Shown: positions 28,103 through 37,148, counted from the first letter of the stretch. The stretch is 64,000 nt of DNA from Kineococcus rhizosphaerae (GCF_003002055.1 NZ_PVZF01000012.1:124001-188000), one strand, 5' to 3'. Numbers and translations are program-made. Notes: a model not told the origin generated them from the letters alone.

Positions 28103-29416
28103 ATGACGCACGTCCGCAACCGCCACAGCTTCGCCACCCAGCAGGTCCACGCCGGCGCCGAACCCGACCCGGTCACCGGGGCGCGGGTCACGCCCGTGCA
28201 CCTGACCGCCGGGTTCGTCTTCGACGACTTCGAGCACGCCCGTGCCCGGTTCGCCGGCGAGGACGACGGGTACGTCTACACGCGCATCGGCAACCCCACG
28301 TCGGCCGCCGTCGAACGCCGCCTCGCCGTCCTGGAGGGCGGCACCGACGCGATCCTCGTCGGCACCGGCCAGGCCGCGATCACGGTGGCGCTGCTCGGGA
28401 TCCTGGGGGCGGGGGACCACCTGCTGGCCGCCGCCGACCTGTACGAGGGCTCGCGCGGGCTCTTCCTCGACAACTTCGGCCGGCTCGGCATCGAGGTCGA
28501 CTTCGTCGAGGAGAGCGCCGACTGGGAACGCCTCGTCCGGCCGACCACCCGCGCCTTCTTCGCCGAGTCGATCGCCAACCCGAAGGACACCGTGCTCGAC
28601 CTGCCCGCGGTGGCGGCCGTCGCGCACCGGCACGGCGTCCCGCTCGTCGTGGACAACACCTTCGCCACCCCGTACCTGCTGCGGCCCCTGGAGCACGGCG
28701 CCGACGTCGTCGTGCACTCGGCCAGCAAGTTCCTCGCCGGCCACGGCGCCGCCCTGGGCGGCGCGATCGTCACCGGCGACGGGTTCGACTGGTCCGGGTT
28801 CGGCCACCTCACCGAGCCCGCGAACGTGCTGGCGGGCGTCAGCTGGGTGCAGCGGTACGGCCCGCAGCGGGCCTACGTCGAGCACACCCGCGGTGTCGTC
28901 GCCTCCCGCCTGGGCCCGACGATCTCACCGTTCAACGCGTTCCTGGTCCAGCAGGGGCTGGAGACCCTGTCGCTGCGCGTGGCCCGCCAGACGCAGACGG
29001 CCGAGCAGCTGGCCCGCTGGCTGCGCGCGCGGCCCGAGGTCGTCAGCGTCGACCACGCCGCCCTCGACGACCATCCCTCGCACGACGTCGCCCGGCGGCT
29101 GCTGCCCCGCGGGGCCGGTGCCGTGTTCTCGGTGACCCTGGAGGGCGGCCGCGCTGCGGCGCAGCGGTTCGTCGACGCCGTGGAACTGTTCACCCGGATG
29201 ACCCACGTCGGCGACGTCCGGTCGCTGGTGATCCACCCGGCCAGCACGACCCACGCGCACCGCACGGAGCCCGAGCGGCTCGCCGCCGGCATCTGGCCGG
29301 GGTTGCTGCGCTTGTCGATCGGCCTGGAGGAACCGGCCGACCTGCTCGCCGACCTCGAGCAGGCCCTCGTCGCCTCGCGCGCACCCCACCGGAGCGAGCA
29401 GGGGGCGGTGGCCTGA
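28103..29416 (+). CDS. metY: O-acetylhomoserine sulfhydrylase family PLP enzyme
   Basis: A 437-residue PLP enzyme of the Cys/Met metabolism family. [22 protein letters not shown] at the N-terminus, [25 protein letters not shown], and the PLP lysine in [16 protein letters not shown] near 209 are all present. The length and insertions fit MetY, which makes homocysteine from O-acetylhomoserine and sulfide, better than the 380-residue MetB. Its position after a SAM riboswitch-like element and before a sulfur-type monooxygenase supports a role in using released sulfide or sulfite-derived sulfur. The ATG follows GGAAGG. Confidence 0.88.
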   Translation: MTHVRNRHSFATQQVHAGAEPDPVTGARVTPVHLTAGFVFDDFEHARARFAGEDDGYVYTRIGNPTSAAVERRLAVLEGGTDAILVGTGQAAITVALLGILGAGDHLLAAADLYEGSRGLFLDNFGRLGIEVDFVEESADWERLVRPTTRAFFAESIANPKDTVLDLPAVAAVAHRHGVPLVVDNTFATPYLLRPLEHGADVVVHSASKFLAGHGAALGGAIVTGDGFDWSGFGHLTEPANVLAGVSWVQRYGPQRAYVEHTRGVVASRLGPTISPFNAFLVQQGLETLSLRVARQTQTAEQLARWLRARPEVVSVDHAALDDHPSHDVARRLLPRGAGAVFSVTLEGGRAAAQRFVDAVELFTRMTHVGDVRSLVIHPASTTHAHRTEPERLAAGIWPGLLRLSIGLEEPADLLADLEQALVASRAPHRSEQGAVA

Positions 29417-30726
29417 TGGGACGCCTGCAGCACTTCGGGTACTTCTTCTCCCGCGGTTTCGGCCCCCAGGGCTGGGGTCGCGACCACCAGGCGTGGAACG
29501 ACGACTGGACGCGACCGGACCTGTACGCGCACGCCGTGCGCGACCTCGAACGGGCCGGTCTCGACCTGGTCGTGATCGAGGACGCGATCTCGCTGGGGAA
29601 CCCGCAGACCCTGGACCTGCGGGTCCGCGCGGCGTACGGCGGTCCCAAGCACGACCCGCTGCTGCTGGCCCCCTACCTGTTCGCCGCCACGCAGCACGTC
29701 GGGATCGTCCCCACGGTCAACGCCGGCATCACCCCGCCGTACCTCGCCGCGCGGCAGGCCGCGACGCTGCAGCACCTGTCCGGCAACCGGTTCGGGATCA
29801 ACCTCGTCACCGACGTCGGCAGCGCCCGGCACGTGGGCCTGGAACCCGTCGCGCACGACGTGGCCTACGACCGGGCCGAGGAGTGGATCGACGTCGTCCG
29901 CCGGCTCTGGCACAGCTGGGACCCCGAGGCGCTCGTCGCCGACCCCGTGACGGGACGGTTCGCCGACGGCACCCGCATCGACGCCTTCTCGCACCGCGGT
30001 GAGCACTTCCGCCTCGACGGCCCGCTCAACGCGCTGCCGTTCTCCGCCGGTGACCCGGTCCTCGTCTCCCCCGGGGGATCGGCCCGTGGACTGGCCTTCG
30101 CCGGGTCGCGCTCGGACGTGCAGCTCGCCCTCGCGCCGCTGGAGGTCGCGAAGGTCCGCGCGTACCGGGCGAAGGTGCTCGACGCCGCCGCCGCGGCCGG
30201 CCGCAAACCCGCCGACCTGCGCGTCCTGTTCGTCGTCAAACCCGAACTCGTGAGCAGCCCGCAGGAGGCCGACCGGATCGTCGAGGCGTCCCGGCACCCC
30301 TCCGACGAGGTCCTGCACGAGGTCGCGCTGCACTGGTCCAGCGATCTGGAGACCGACCTCACGCGGTTGCCGCTGGACCGGCCGCTGGACCCGGCGGTGT
30401 TCGGCGACCACGTGTCCCTGGGCACCATCGGCGCCCTGCGCGGCGACACCCCGGACGCGCCGCTGCGCGAACTCCTGGCGCGCAAGGCCCGCAAGGGTCG
30501 GCTGCCCGACCGCACCGGCCTGGTCGGGACGGCGCAGGAGTTCGCCGACCTCGTCGAGGAGTTCGGCGAGGACGCGGACAACGACGGTTTCCTGCTGTCC
30601 GGCGACCTGCACCCCGTGACGCTGCACCGGTTCCTCGACGACCTGGTCCCCATCCTGCGCCGACGCGGGGTGCTGCGCTCGGGGTACGGCGGGAACGGGC
30701 TGCGCGGCAACCTCTTCGAGTTCTAG
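29416..30726 (+). CDS. LLM flavin monooxygenase in the metY operon
   Basis: A 436-residue luciferase-like monooxygenase (LDLVVIEDAISLGNPQTLDL; AGITPPYLAARQAATLQHLSGNRFGINLVTDVGSAR). It overlaps the metY stop by one base (TGATG), so the two are translationally coupled. The family cleaves organosulfur or related compounds with reduced flavin; the operon suggests it feeds sulfur to MetY. No flavin reductase gene is visible nearby. Its TAG stop shares the CTAG tetramer with the stop of the convergent hydrolase gene. Confidence 0.85.
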   Translation: MGRLQHFGYFFSRGFGPQGWGRDHQAWNDDWTRPDLYAHAVRDLERAGLDLVVIEDAISLGNPQTLDLRVRAAYGGPKHDPLLLAPYLFAATQHVGIVPTVNAGITPPYLAARQAATLQHLSGNRFGINLVTDVGSARHVGLEPVAHDVAYDRAEEWIDVVRRLWHSWDPEALVADPVTGRFADGTRIDAFSHRGEHFRLDGPLNALPFSAGDPVLVSPGGSARGLAFAGSRSDVQLALAPLEVAKVRAYRAKVLDAAAAAGRKPADLRVLFVVKPELVSSPQEADRIVEASRHPSDEVLHEVALHWSSDLETDLTRLPLDRPLDPAVFGDHVSLGTIGALRGDTPDAPLRELLARKARKGRLPDRTGLVGTAQEFADLVEEFGEDADNDGFLLSGDLHPVTLHRFLDDLVPILRRRGVLRSGYGGNGLRGNLFEF

Positions 30727-31229
30727 AGCAGGAACTCCCGCACGCGGGCACGCAGGGTCTCGACCACGCCGTCCCGTTCGAGGGCGTGGTCCGCTCCCTC
30801 GAACTCCAGCACCTCGCGATCGCTCTCGTGGGCCAGCACCCGGTTCCACGTCGGGTCCGCGGTGCCCCCGACCAGCAGCGTGCGCGGGTTCGAGCGGGCG
30901 GCGGCCAGGCCCACGTCGGGCTCGTCGAGCAGCGGGGTGATCCAGATCCCCGGCAGCCCGCGGTCGGCGGCCACCGGCAGGGCCAGCGTGGTCAGGGACT
31001 TCGCCACGAGCAGGCACGGGCGCAGGTCGTCCAGCAGGAACCGCACCACCGCCGGCACCTGCGCGTGCGTGGGGGGTTCCTCGGTCCAGAACACCGACAG
31101 CACCCGGTGCCCGGCGGCGACCAGCTCGTCGCGCACGGCCCGCAGCACCGGCTGGTCGGCGTCGTAGCCGCGCCCGGGGAGCACCAGTGCGGCGGCTCCC
31201 GGGGCGCGGCCCTCCTCGACGATCCGCAT
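30723..31229 (-). CDS. small alpha/beta-hydrolase-like protein
   Basis: A 168-residue protein with an alpha/beta hydrolase-like layout: AAALVLPGRGYDADQPVLRAV, a nucleophile-elbow-like LVAKSLTTLALP, and ADPTWNR...EFEGADHALE with the late Asp and His. It is shorter than most hydrolases and the nucleophile loop (AKSLT) is atypical. It starts one base after the mhuD stop and is the third gene of ilvA-mhuD-hydrolase. The substrate is unknown. Confidence 0.75.
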   Translation of the reverse strand: MRIVEEGRAPGAAALVLPGRGYDADQPVLRAVRDELVAAGHRVLSVFWTEEPPTHAQVPAVVRFLLDDLRPCLLVAKSLTTLALPVAADRGLPGIWITPLLDEPDVGLAAARSNPRTLLVGGTADPTWNRVLAHESDREVLEFEGADHALERDGVVETLRARVREFLL

Positions 31230-31230
31230 C

Positions 31231-31536
31231 TCAGGCGGGGTCGGCGCCCAGGACGACCTCGAACTCCAGCAGCGAGGCGCCCGTCGCCACCGGCCGCTGC
31301 CGTTCGCCCGCGTGCGCGTCGCGCGCGCCGCCGTTCGCCCAGCCCTGGTAGGCCTCCTCGGTCTCCCAGCGGGTGTAGACGAAGTACCGGGTCTCCCCGG
31401 CGACGGGGCGCAGCAGTTCGAACCCGAGGAACCCGGGCGTCCCCTCCACCGCACCCATCCGGTGGGCGAACCGGCGTTCCAGTTCGGGGCCGGACCCGTC
31501 CGGCACCTCGATCGCGTTGATCTTCACGACAGCCAT
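31231..31536 (-). CDS. mhuD: heme-degrading monooxygenase, MhuD-like
   Basis: A 101-residue ABM-fold protein that is strikingly like M. tuberculosis MhuD: VVKINAIEVPDGSGPELERR, GTPGFLGFELLRPVAGETRYFV, and GASLLEFEVVLG. The key residues sit at the MhuD positions: Asn7, Trp66 and His75. MhuD opens heme and releases iron, forming mycobilins without CO. Here it lies beside the EfeUOB iron uptake genes, which fits iron recovery from heme, although it is co-directional with ilvA (26-base gap). Confidence 0.9.
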   Translation of the reverse strand: MAVVKINAIEVPDGSGPELERRFAHRMGAVEGTPGFLGFELLRPVAGETRYFVYTRWETEEAYQGWANGGARDAHAGERQRPVATGASLLEFEVVLGADPA

Positions 31537-31562
31537 GCGGCCAGCCTCCCAGACGCGCCGGT

Positions 31563-32855
31563 TCAGAGCAGGTAGCGGTACAGCGGCTCGGCCGCGGAGA
31601 TGCGCTCGAACGACGGCGGTGCGGCCGCCATGCGCGCCAGCAGACCCGGCAGGTCCTCCTTCGTGGGGATCTCGATGCCCACCAGGGCCGGACCGAACTC
31701 CCGGTTGCTGCGCTTGACGTACTCGAACAGCGTGACGTCGTCGTCGGGGCCGAGGACCTCGTCGAGGAAGCGGCGCAGCGCCCCCGGCTCCTGCGGGAAC
31801 TCCACGAGGAAGTAGTGCTTGCGGCCCTCGTGCACGAGCGCCCGCTCGATGATCTCGGCGTACCGCGAGACGTCGTTGTTGCCGCCGGAGACGATCGCGA
31901 CGACGCTCTGACCCGGCTCGACGTGGACGTACCCGGCCAGCGCCGCCGTCGCCAGCGCGCCCGCCGGCTCGGCGATGATCCCGTCGGTCTGGTACATGGC
32001 CAGCATCTCCACGCAGATGGCGCCCTCGGGGACGGCCACCAGCTCCACCGGCTGCCGGGCGACGACCGCGTGCGTGACGTCCCCGACCCGGCGCACCGAG
32101 GCGCCGTCGACGAACGTGTCGAGGTCGGGCAGCTTGACCGGGTGCCCGGCCGCCAGGGCCGCGGCCATCGAGGCGGCGCCTTCGGGTTCGACCCCCACGA
32201 CCCGGACCTGCGGGTGCCGCTCGCGCACCCACGTCAGGGTCCCGGCCAGCAGACCGCCTCCGCCGACGGGCACGACCAGGACGTCCGGCGGGTCCTCGCC
32301 CAGCGCCGCGAGCTGTTCGACGACCTCCACCGCGACCGTGCCCTGGCCCGTCAGCGTCCGGGCGTCGTCGAAGGCCGGGACCATCGTGGCGCCGGTGCGG
32401 GCCGCGTCCTCGGCGGCCGCCGCGGCGGAGTCGTCGTAGGTGTCGCCGAGCACGATCGTCTCGACGAACTCCTGCCCGAGCGCCGCGATCCGGTCCCGCT
32501 TCTGCCGCGGGGTGGTGCGCGGGACGTAGATGCGACCGCGCACCCGCAGCGCGGCGCACGCGTAGGCCAGCCCCTGGGCGTGGTTGCCGGCGCTGGCCGT
32601 CACGACCCCGCGGGCGCGCTGGTCGGCGTCGAGCTGGGCCACGAGGTTGTAGGCGCCGCGCAGCTTGTACGAGCGCACGGCCTGCAGGTCCTCGCGCTTG
32701 ACCCGCACGTGGGCGTCCAGCTCGGCCGACCAGCGGGCGTTGGTCGCCAGCGGGGTCCGGACCACGACCTTCGCCAGGCGGATCGCGGCGGCCTCGACGT
32801 CGTCAGCGGTGGGCAGCACGGAGGCGTGGGCGGGCGACGCGGCGTCGAGCGACAT
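31563..32855 (-). CDS. ilvA: threonine ammonia-lyase (threonine deaminase)
   Basis: A 430-residue PLP enzyme that makes 2-oxobutyrate from threonine for isoleucine synthesis. The PLP lysine lies in RSYKLRGAYN near 65, the glycine loop is GGGGLLAGTL, and SGGNNDVSRY is near 321. The C-terminal 90 residues form an ACT-like regulatory domain (RKHYFLVEFPQEPGALRRFL), giving feedback sensitivity. The ATG at 32855 (SLDAASPAHAS) is preferred; the upstream frame is not protein-like. It is divergent from efeU. Confidence 0.93.
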   Translation of the reverse strand: MSLDAASPAHASVLPTADDVEAAAIRLAKVVVRTPLATNARWSAELDAHVRVKREDLQAVRSYKLRGAYNLVAQLDADQRARGVVTASAGNHAQGLAYACAALRVRGRIYVPRTTPRQKRDRIAALGQEFVETIVLGDTYDDSAAAAAEDAARTGATMVPAFDDARTLTGQGTVAVEVVEQLAALGEDPPDVLVVPVGGGGLLAGTLTWVRERHPQVRVVGVEPEGAASMAAALAAGHPVKLPDLDTFVDGASVRRVGDVTHAVVARQPVELVAVPEGAICVEMLAMYQTDGIIAEPAGALATAALAGYVHVEPGQSVVAIVSGGNNDVSRYAEIIERALVHEGRKHYFLVEFPQEPGALRRFLDEVLGPDDDVTLFEYVKRSNREFGPALVGIEIPTKEDLPGLLARMAAAPPSFERISAAEPLYRYLL

Positions 32856-32994
32856 GGGGAGGATCCTGCCCGGTCCCGGCCGTCGTGACGAACACGGGTG
32901 GCGCTCGCAGGAGCCTCCACAGCGGGACCCGGTACCGAGTTCCGGGGGTCGGTGTGAGCTGTGCCACAGGGGGTGTTCCCGGTCCCCGGACCCT

Positions 32995-33032
32995 GGTGAG
33001 GTGGGCCTACCATCGGCCAGGCTCACCTCACC
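32995..33032. promoter_or_regulatory. 14-bp inverted repeat upstream of efeU, candidate iron box or hairpin
   Basis: GGTGAGGTGGGCCT (32995-33008) is repeated in inverted orientation as GGTGAGGTGAGCCT (33019-33032) across a ten-base gap. The minus-strand copy, with flanks, resembles the DtxR/IdeR iron box pattern (AGGTnAGGnnAnCCT). In RNA the same bases would form a 14-bp stem with one G-U pair. It ends 36 bases before the efeU start. Confidence 0.5.
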
Positions 33033-33068
33033 TGAGGGTGCCGGTCCCCGACCAGAGGAGTTGCCCCC

Positions 33069-33899
33069 GTGCTCGCGACGTTCGTCATCGGACTGCGTGA
33101 AGGCCTCGAGGCGTCGCTCATCGTCGGGATCGTCTCGGCCTTCCTCGTCCAGCGCGGCGAACGGCGCGCGCTGCGCTGGGTCAGCGCCGGCGTCCTGCTC
33201 GCGGTGGTGCTGTGCGTCGGCGCCGCCGCCGCCCTGCAGGCGGCCACGCAGTCACTGCCGCAGCGCCAGCAGGAGCAGCTCGAGACCGTCCTGGCCCTCG
33301 TCGCCGTCGTCATGGTCACCTGGATGGTCGTCTGGACCACCCGCAACGCCAGGACGATGCGGACCGACCTGGAGCGGTCGGCCTCGAGCGCGCTGGCCCG
33401 GGGGTCGGCCTGGGCGCTGGTGGCGATGGCCTTCCTCGCCGTCCTGCGCGAGGGGCTGGAGACCTCGGTCTTCCTGCTCGCCACCTACCAGGTATCCGGC
33501 AGCAGCGCCGACGGCGCGATCGGCGCCTCCCTCGGGGTCGTGCTGGCCGTCGTCCTGGGGTACCTGATCTACCGCGGCGGCGTCCGGCTGAACCTCGGGC
33601 GGTTGTTCCGCGTCACCGGCGTCGTGCTCGTCCTCGTCGCCGCCGGCCTCGTCATGGGCGCCGCGCACACCGCCCACGAGGCGGGCTGGCTGCTGGCCGG
33701 GCAGGCCACCGCCCTCGACGCCTCCGCGGTCGTCACCCCCGGCACCGTGCGCTCGGCGCTGTTCACCGGGGTCCTCGGCTGGCAGCCCCGGCCCACCGTC
33801 GTCGAGCTCGCCGGCTGGCTCGTCTACCTCGTCCCCATGCTCGTCGTCGTGCTCCGCCCGCGCGCCACGAGCCCCGCGCCGCAGCGCGTCCCCGCCTGA
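33069..33899 (+). CDS. efeU: ferrous/ferric iron permease, FTR1 family
   Basis: A 276-residue inner-membrane permease with about seven hydrophobic segments and the two REGLE iron-binding motifs, at residues 10-14 (LREGLEASLIV) and near 127 (LREGLETSVFLL). It is the membrane channel of the EfeUOB system. The GTG follows AGAGGAG. efeO starts 25 bases downstream. Confidence 0.95.
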   Translation: MLATFVIGLREGLEASLIVGIVSAFLVQRGERRALRWVSAGVLLAVVLCVGAAAALQAATQSLPQRQQEQLETVLALVAVVMVTWMVVWTTRNARTMRTDLERSASSALARGSAWALVAMAFLAVLREGLETSVFLLATYQVSGSSADGAIGASLGVVLAVVLGYLIYRGGVRLNLGRLFRVTGVVLVLVAAGLVMGAAHTAHEAGWLLAGQATALDASAVVTPGTVRSALFTGVLGWQPRPTVVELAGWLVYLVPMLVVVLRPRATSPAPQRVPA

Positions 33900-33924
33900 A
33901 CCACCGTCCCCGGAGGACCCCGCA

Positions 33925-35094
33925 GTGATCGTCAAGCCCCGTCTCGTCCTCGCGCTGGCCGCGAGCCCGCTCCTGCTGCTCACCGCGTGCGGCGGCGGCA
34001 CCGACAGCGCCGCCGGGGGCGCCGCCGGGAACACCGCCGGGGCAGCCGGCACCGTCAGGATCACCCTCACCGACGACGGCTGCACCGCGGAGCCGAACTC
34101 CATCGCCGCCGGACCCGCCTCGTTCGAGATCGTGAACTCCGGCGCGAGCGCCGTGACCGAGGGCGAGCTGGTGAACTCCGGCGGCCGCATCGTCGGCGAG
34201 CGCGAGAACCTCACGCCGGGGCTGACCGGGAAGTTCTCCCTCACCCTCGAGGCGGGCGACTACACCGTCCAGTGCCCCAACGCCACGACGCCGACCTCGG
34301 CGTTCACCGTCACCGGCGCCACCGCCGGCAGCACCGCCGGCACCGAGGACCCGCTGTTCGCCGCGGCGACCCAGGGCTACCAGGACTACGTCGAGGGGCA
34401 GGTCGCCGACCTCGTCACCGCCACCGGCGCCTTCGCCGCCGCCGTCGAGGCCGGTGACGTGGAGAAGGCCAAGGCCCTCTACGGCCCGGCCCGCACCCCC
34501 TACGAGCGCATCGAACCCGTCGCCGAGAGCTTCGGCGACCTCGACCCGCGCATCGACGTCCGCATCGCCGACGTCGCCGACCCCGCCACCTGGACCGGTT
34601 TCCACCGGATCGAGCAGGCGCTGTGGGAGAAGGGGTCGACCGAGGGGATGGCGCCCGTCGCGCAGCAGCTCGTCGCCGACGTCGCGCAGCTGGACACCCT
34701 GGTGCAGACCACGACGTACCAGCCCGCCGACCTGGCCAACGGCGCCTCCGGGCTGCTCGACGAGGTCGCCAAGTCCAAGGTCACGGGCGAGGAGGAGGCC
34801 TACTCCCACCTCGACCTCCTGGACTTCGCCGCCAACGTCGAGGGGTCGCAGAAGGCCTTCGACCTGCTGACCCCGGCCTTGCAGGTGACCGACCCCGATC
34901 TGGTGACGACGATCCAGGGCCGCTTCGAGGACGTCACGACCGCGCTGGCGCCCTACCGGCAGGGCGACTCCTACGCCCTCTACACCCAGCTGACGCCCGA
35001 CCAGGTCAAGGACCTGGCCTCGGCCGTCGACGCCCTGGCCGAACCGCTCTCGCAGGTCTCCGGCAAGGTCGTCGGCGCGGCGAGCCAGTCCTGA
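33925..35094 (+). CDS. efeO: iron uptake lipoprotein, cupredoxin plus M75 domain
   Basis: A 389-residue lipoprotein with lipobox LLTAC at residues 18-22. A cupredoxin-like domain (about 40-130) is followed by an imelysin/M75 domain carrying the HxxE metal motif in FHRIEQALWEKGS near 228. In the EfeUOB system this protein binds iron outside the membrane and passes it to EfeU. The full two-domain form matches E. coli EfeO rather than the short M75-only variant. GTG 33925 has GGAGG upstream. Confidence 0.95.
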   Translation: MIVKPRLVLALAASPLLLLTACGGGTDSAAGGAAGNTAGAAGTVRITLTDDGCTAEPNSIAAGPASFEIVNSGASAVTEGELVNSGGRIVGERENLTPGLTGKFSLTLEAGDYTVQCPNATTPTSAFTVTGATAGSTAGTEDPLFAAATQGYQDYVEGQVADLVTATGAFAAAVEAGDVEKAKALYGPARTPYERIEPVAESFGDLDPRIDVRIADVADPATWTGFHRIEQALWEKGSTEGMAPVAQQLVADVAQLDTLVQTTTYQPADLANGASGLLDEVAKSKVTGEEEAYSHLDLLDFAANVEGSQKAFDLLTPALQVTDPDLVTTIQGRFEDVTTALAPYRQGDSYALYTQLTPDQVKDLASAVDALAEPLSQVSGKVVGAASQS

Positions 35095-35113
35095 GCCGGG
35101 AGACGATCCTGCG

Positions 35114-36370
35114 GTGAGCACCTTCCGTCCCTCCCGCCGCGGTGTCCTGACGGGCGCCGCGGTGGCCGGTGCCGCCGGGGTCGGCGCGGGCCTGACGGCC
35201 GTCGCCGCGCGCCCCGGGCAGGCCACCGCCGCCAGCCGCACCGTCGCCTTCCACGGCGCGCGGCAGGCGGGCATCACCACCCCCCAGCAGGACTCGCTCG
35301 TCTTCGCCGCGCTCGACGTCACGACGTCGCGCGCCGGGGAGCTCGCCGACGTCCTGCAGCGGTGGAGCGCCGCCGCGGCGACCATGGCGACCGGGACCCC
35401 GGTGGGGGGCCCCGGTGGGCTGGGCGGCGCCGCCGAGGAGCCGCCGCAGGACACCGGCGAGGCGCACGAGCTGCCCGCGGCCAACCTCACCGTGACCCTC
35501 GGGTACGGCCCGTCCCTGTTCGACTCCCGCTTCGGCCTCGCCGACCGCCGGCCCGCGGCCCTGGAGGAGCTGCCGCCGCTGCCCGGCGAGCAGCTGGACC
35601 CCACTAAGGTCGGCGGCGACCTGTGCCTGCAGGCCTGCGCCGACGACCCGCAGGTCGCCTTCCACGCCGTGCGCAACCTCGTGCGCATCGGCCGCGGCGT
35701 CGTGCGCGTGCGGTGGATGCAGCTCGGCTTCGGGCGCACCTCGACGACGTCGTCGGCGCAGTCCACCCCGCGCAACCTCATGGGCTTCAGGGACGGCACG
35801 GCGAACCTGAAGGCCGAGGACACCTCGGACCTCGACCGGCACGTCTGGGTCGGCGGGCAGGGGGCGCCGGCCGTCGACCAGGAGTGGATGCGGGGTGGCA
35901 CGTACCTCGTGGCGCGCCGGATCCGGATGCTGATCGAAGCCTGGGACCGCGCCTCGCTGGGGGAGCAGGAACGCGTCATCGGCCGCGCCAAGGAGTCCGG
36001 GGCGCCGCTGTCCGGGACGCACGAGTTCGACGCCCTGGACCTGGCGAAGACGACGGCGCACGGGAAGCCGGCGATCGACGTCGCCGCCCACGTCCGGCTG
36101 GCGGCCCCGCAGAGCAACGGCGGGGTGAAGCTGCTGCGCCGGGGCTACTCCTACACCGACGGCCTCGACGGTGCGACGGGACAGCTCGACGCCGGGCTGT
36201 TCTTCATCGTCTTCGGCAACGACCCGGCCCACCAGTTCGTCCCGCTGCAGCGCAAGCTGGGCTCGCAGGACGCGCTGACCGAGTACCTCAAGCACACCGG
36301 GTCGGGGATCTTCGCCTGCCCGCCGGGGACCGCGTCCGGCGGGGCCTGGGGCGAGGGGTTGTTCGGCTGA
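35114..36370 (+). CDS. efeB: Tat-exported DyP-type heme peroxidase
   Basis: A 418-residue Dyp peroxidase with a twin-arginine signal (RPSRRGVLTGAAVAGAAG) in the first 45 residues. The GxxDG motif is GFRDGTANL near 224, and the proximal heme His is in DVAAHVRLAAP near 327. A glycine-rich insert lies around residues 95-105. EfeB is thought to oxidise ferrous iron or to help extract iron from heme for EfeUO. The GTG lies 20 bases after efeO; this is the last gene of the operon. Confidence 0.95.
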   Translation: MSTFRPSRRGVLTGAAVAGAAGVGAGLTAVAARPGQATAASRTVAFHGARQAGITTPQQDSLVFAALDVTTSRAGELADVLQRWSAAAATMATGTPVGGPGGLGGAAEEPPQDTGEAHELPAANLTVTLGYGPSLFDSRFGLADRRPAALEELPPLPGEQLDPTKVGGDLCLQACADDPQVAFHAVRNLVRIGRGVVRVRWMQLGFGRTSTTSSAQSTPRNLMGFRDGTANLKAEDTSDLDRHVWVGGQGAPAVDQEWMRGGTYLVARRIRMLIEAWDRASLGEQERVIGRAKESGAPLSGTHEFDALDLAKTTAHGKPAIDVAAHVRLAAPQSNGGVKLLRRGYSYTDGLDGATGQLDAGLFFIVFGNDPAHQFVPLQRKLGSQDALTEYLKHTGSGIFACPPGTASGGAWGEGLFG

Positions 36371-36372
36371 AG

Positions 36373-36405
36373 GTGCGCCGGACCGGGAAGCGCCTCACGG
36401 CGCAC
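36373..36405 (+). terminator. hairpin after efeB
   Basis: GTGCGCCG (36373-36380) pairs with CGGCGCAC (36398-36405) across a 17-base loop, two bases after the efeB stop. It has no U-tract and is only a likely terminator. Confidence 0.5.
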
Positions 36406-36509
36406 GGCCGCTCGTAGCGGCTTCAAAATGGGACCCGGGGCTACCACGGCCCGGCGCACGACCATTGTAACTTCGTCCGGCTCCCGAGCCCACCCCGGTG
36501 GGCGGGGGG

Positions 36510-37148
36510 TCAGCCCAGTTCGCCCGCGCGCCAGCGGTGGGCGACGTGCTCGAGCTGCTCGGCCGTGCGGACGAGGCGGGCGGCCGAACGGGTCAGCGCG
36601 GTGCCGGCGTCCTCCTCGACGGGGGAGTCGGCGTGGTGGGCCCGGCCGATGGCCAGGACCCGGCAGAACGCCGCGGCCCGCTCCAGCGTCACGGCGAAGT
36701 CGCCCTCGGCCACCCCCCGCAGGACGGCGTCGACGACGGCGACGACCTCCTCCGGCCCGGGCGGGTCCGCGACCCCGGCGACGACCTCGAGGACGGGCGC
36801 GTGCCGCCGGCCGTCGGAGTACAGGCGGGAGACGGCCACCGGCTGGCGCACCACCCACGTGCGCAGGACGTAGAGCCGCCACAGGGCCCCGGCCAGGGAG
36901 TCCGCGGGGGCGTCGGCCCACAGGTCGGCGATGACCTCCAGGCCCTCGTCCTGGGCCAGGCGCACGACGCGCCGGGTGACCTCGGCGTCCTGCGCGCTGC
37001 GGGCGCCGTGCACGAGGGCGCTGGCCGCGGCGTGCGCGGCCTCCTGGACGGCGGAGGGGTCGACGCCGCCGGACAGGGCGACGATCGCCTCGTCGCCGGG
37101 CAGCGCGGGCCGGTGGTGGTGCCTGCGGGGCGTGGCGGGGTCGGGCAC
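36510..37148 (-). CDS. conserved-looking protein of unknown function
   Basis: A 212-residue soluble, mostly helical protein (GDEAIVALSGGVDPSAVQEAAHAAASALVHGAR; ADSLAGALWRLYVLRTWVV; RRWRAGELG-like end). There are no membrane segments or clear catalytic motif. I do not recognise the family; the codon use is strongly coding. The GTG at 37148 is the best start visible, without a strong SD. It ends 138 bases from convergent efeB and follows the next unknown gene in the same direction. Confidence 0.75.
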   Translation of the reverse strand: MPDPATPRRHHHRPALPGDEAIVALSGGVDPSAVQEAAHAAASALVHGARSAQDAEVTRRVVRLAQDEGLEVIADLWADAPADSLAGALWRLYVLRTWVVRQPVAVSRLYSDGRRHAPVLEVVAGVADPPGPEEVVAVVDAVLRGVAEGDFAVTLERAAAFCRVLAIGRAHHADSPVEEDAGTALTRSAARLVRTAEQLEHVAHRWRAGELG

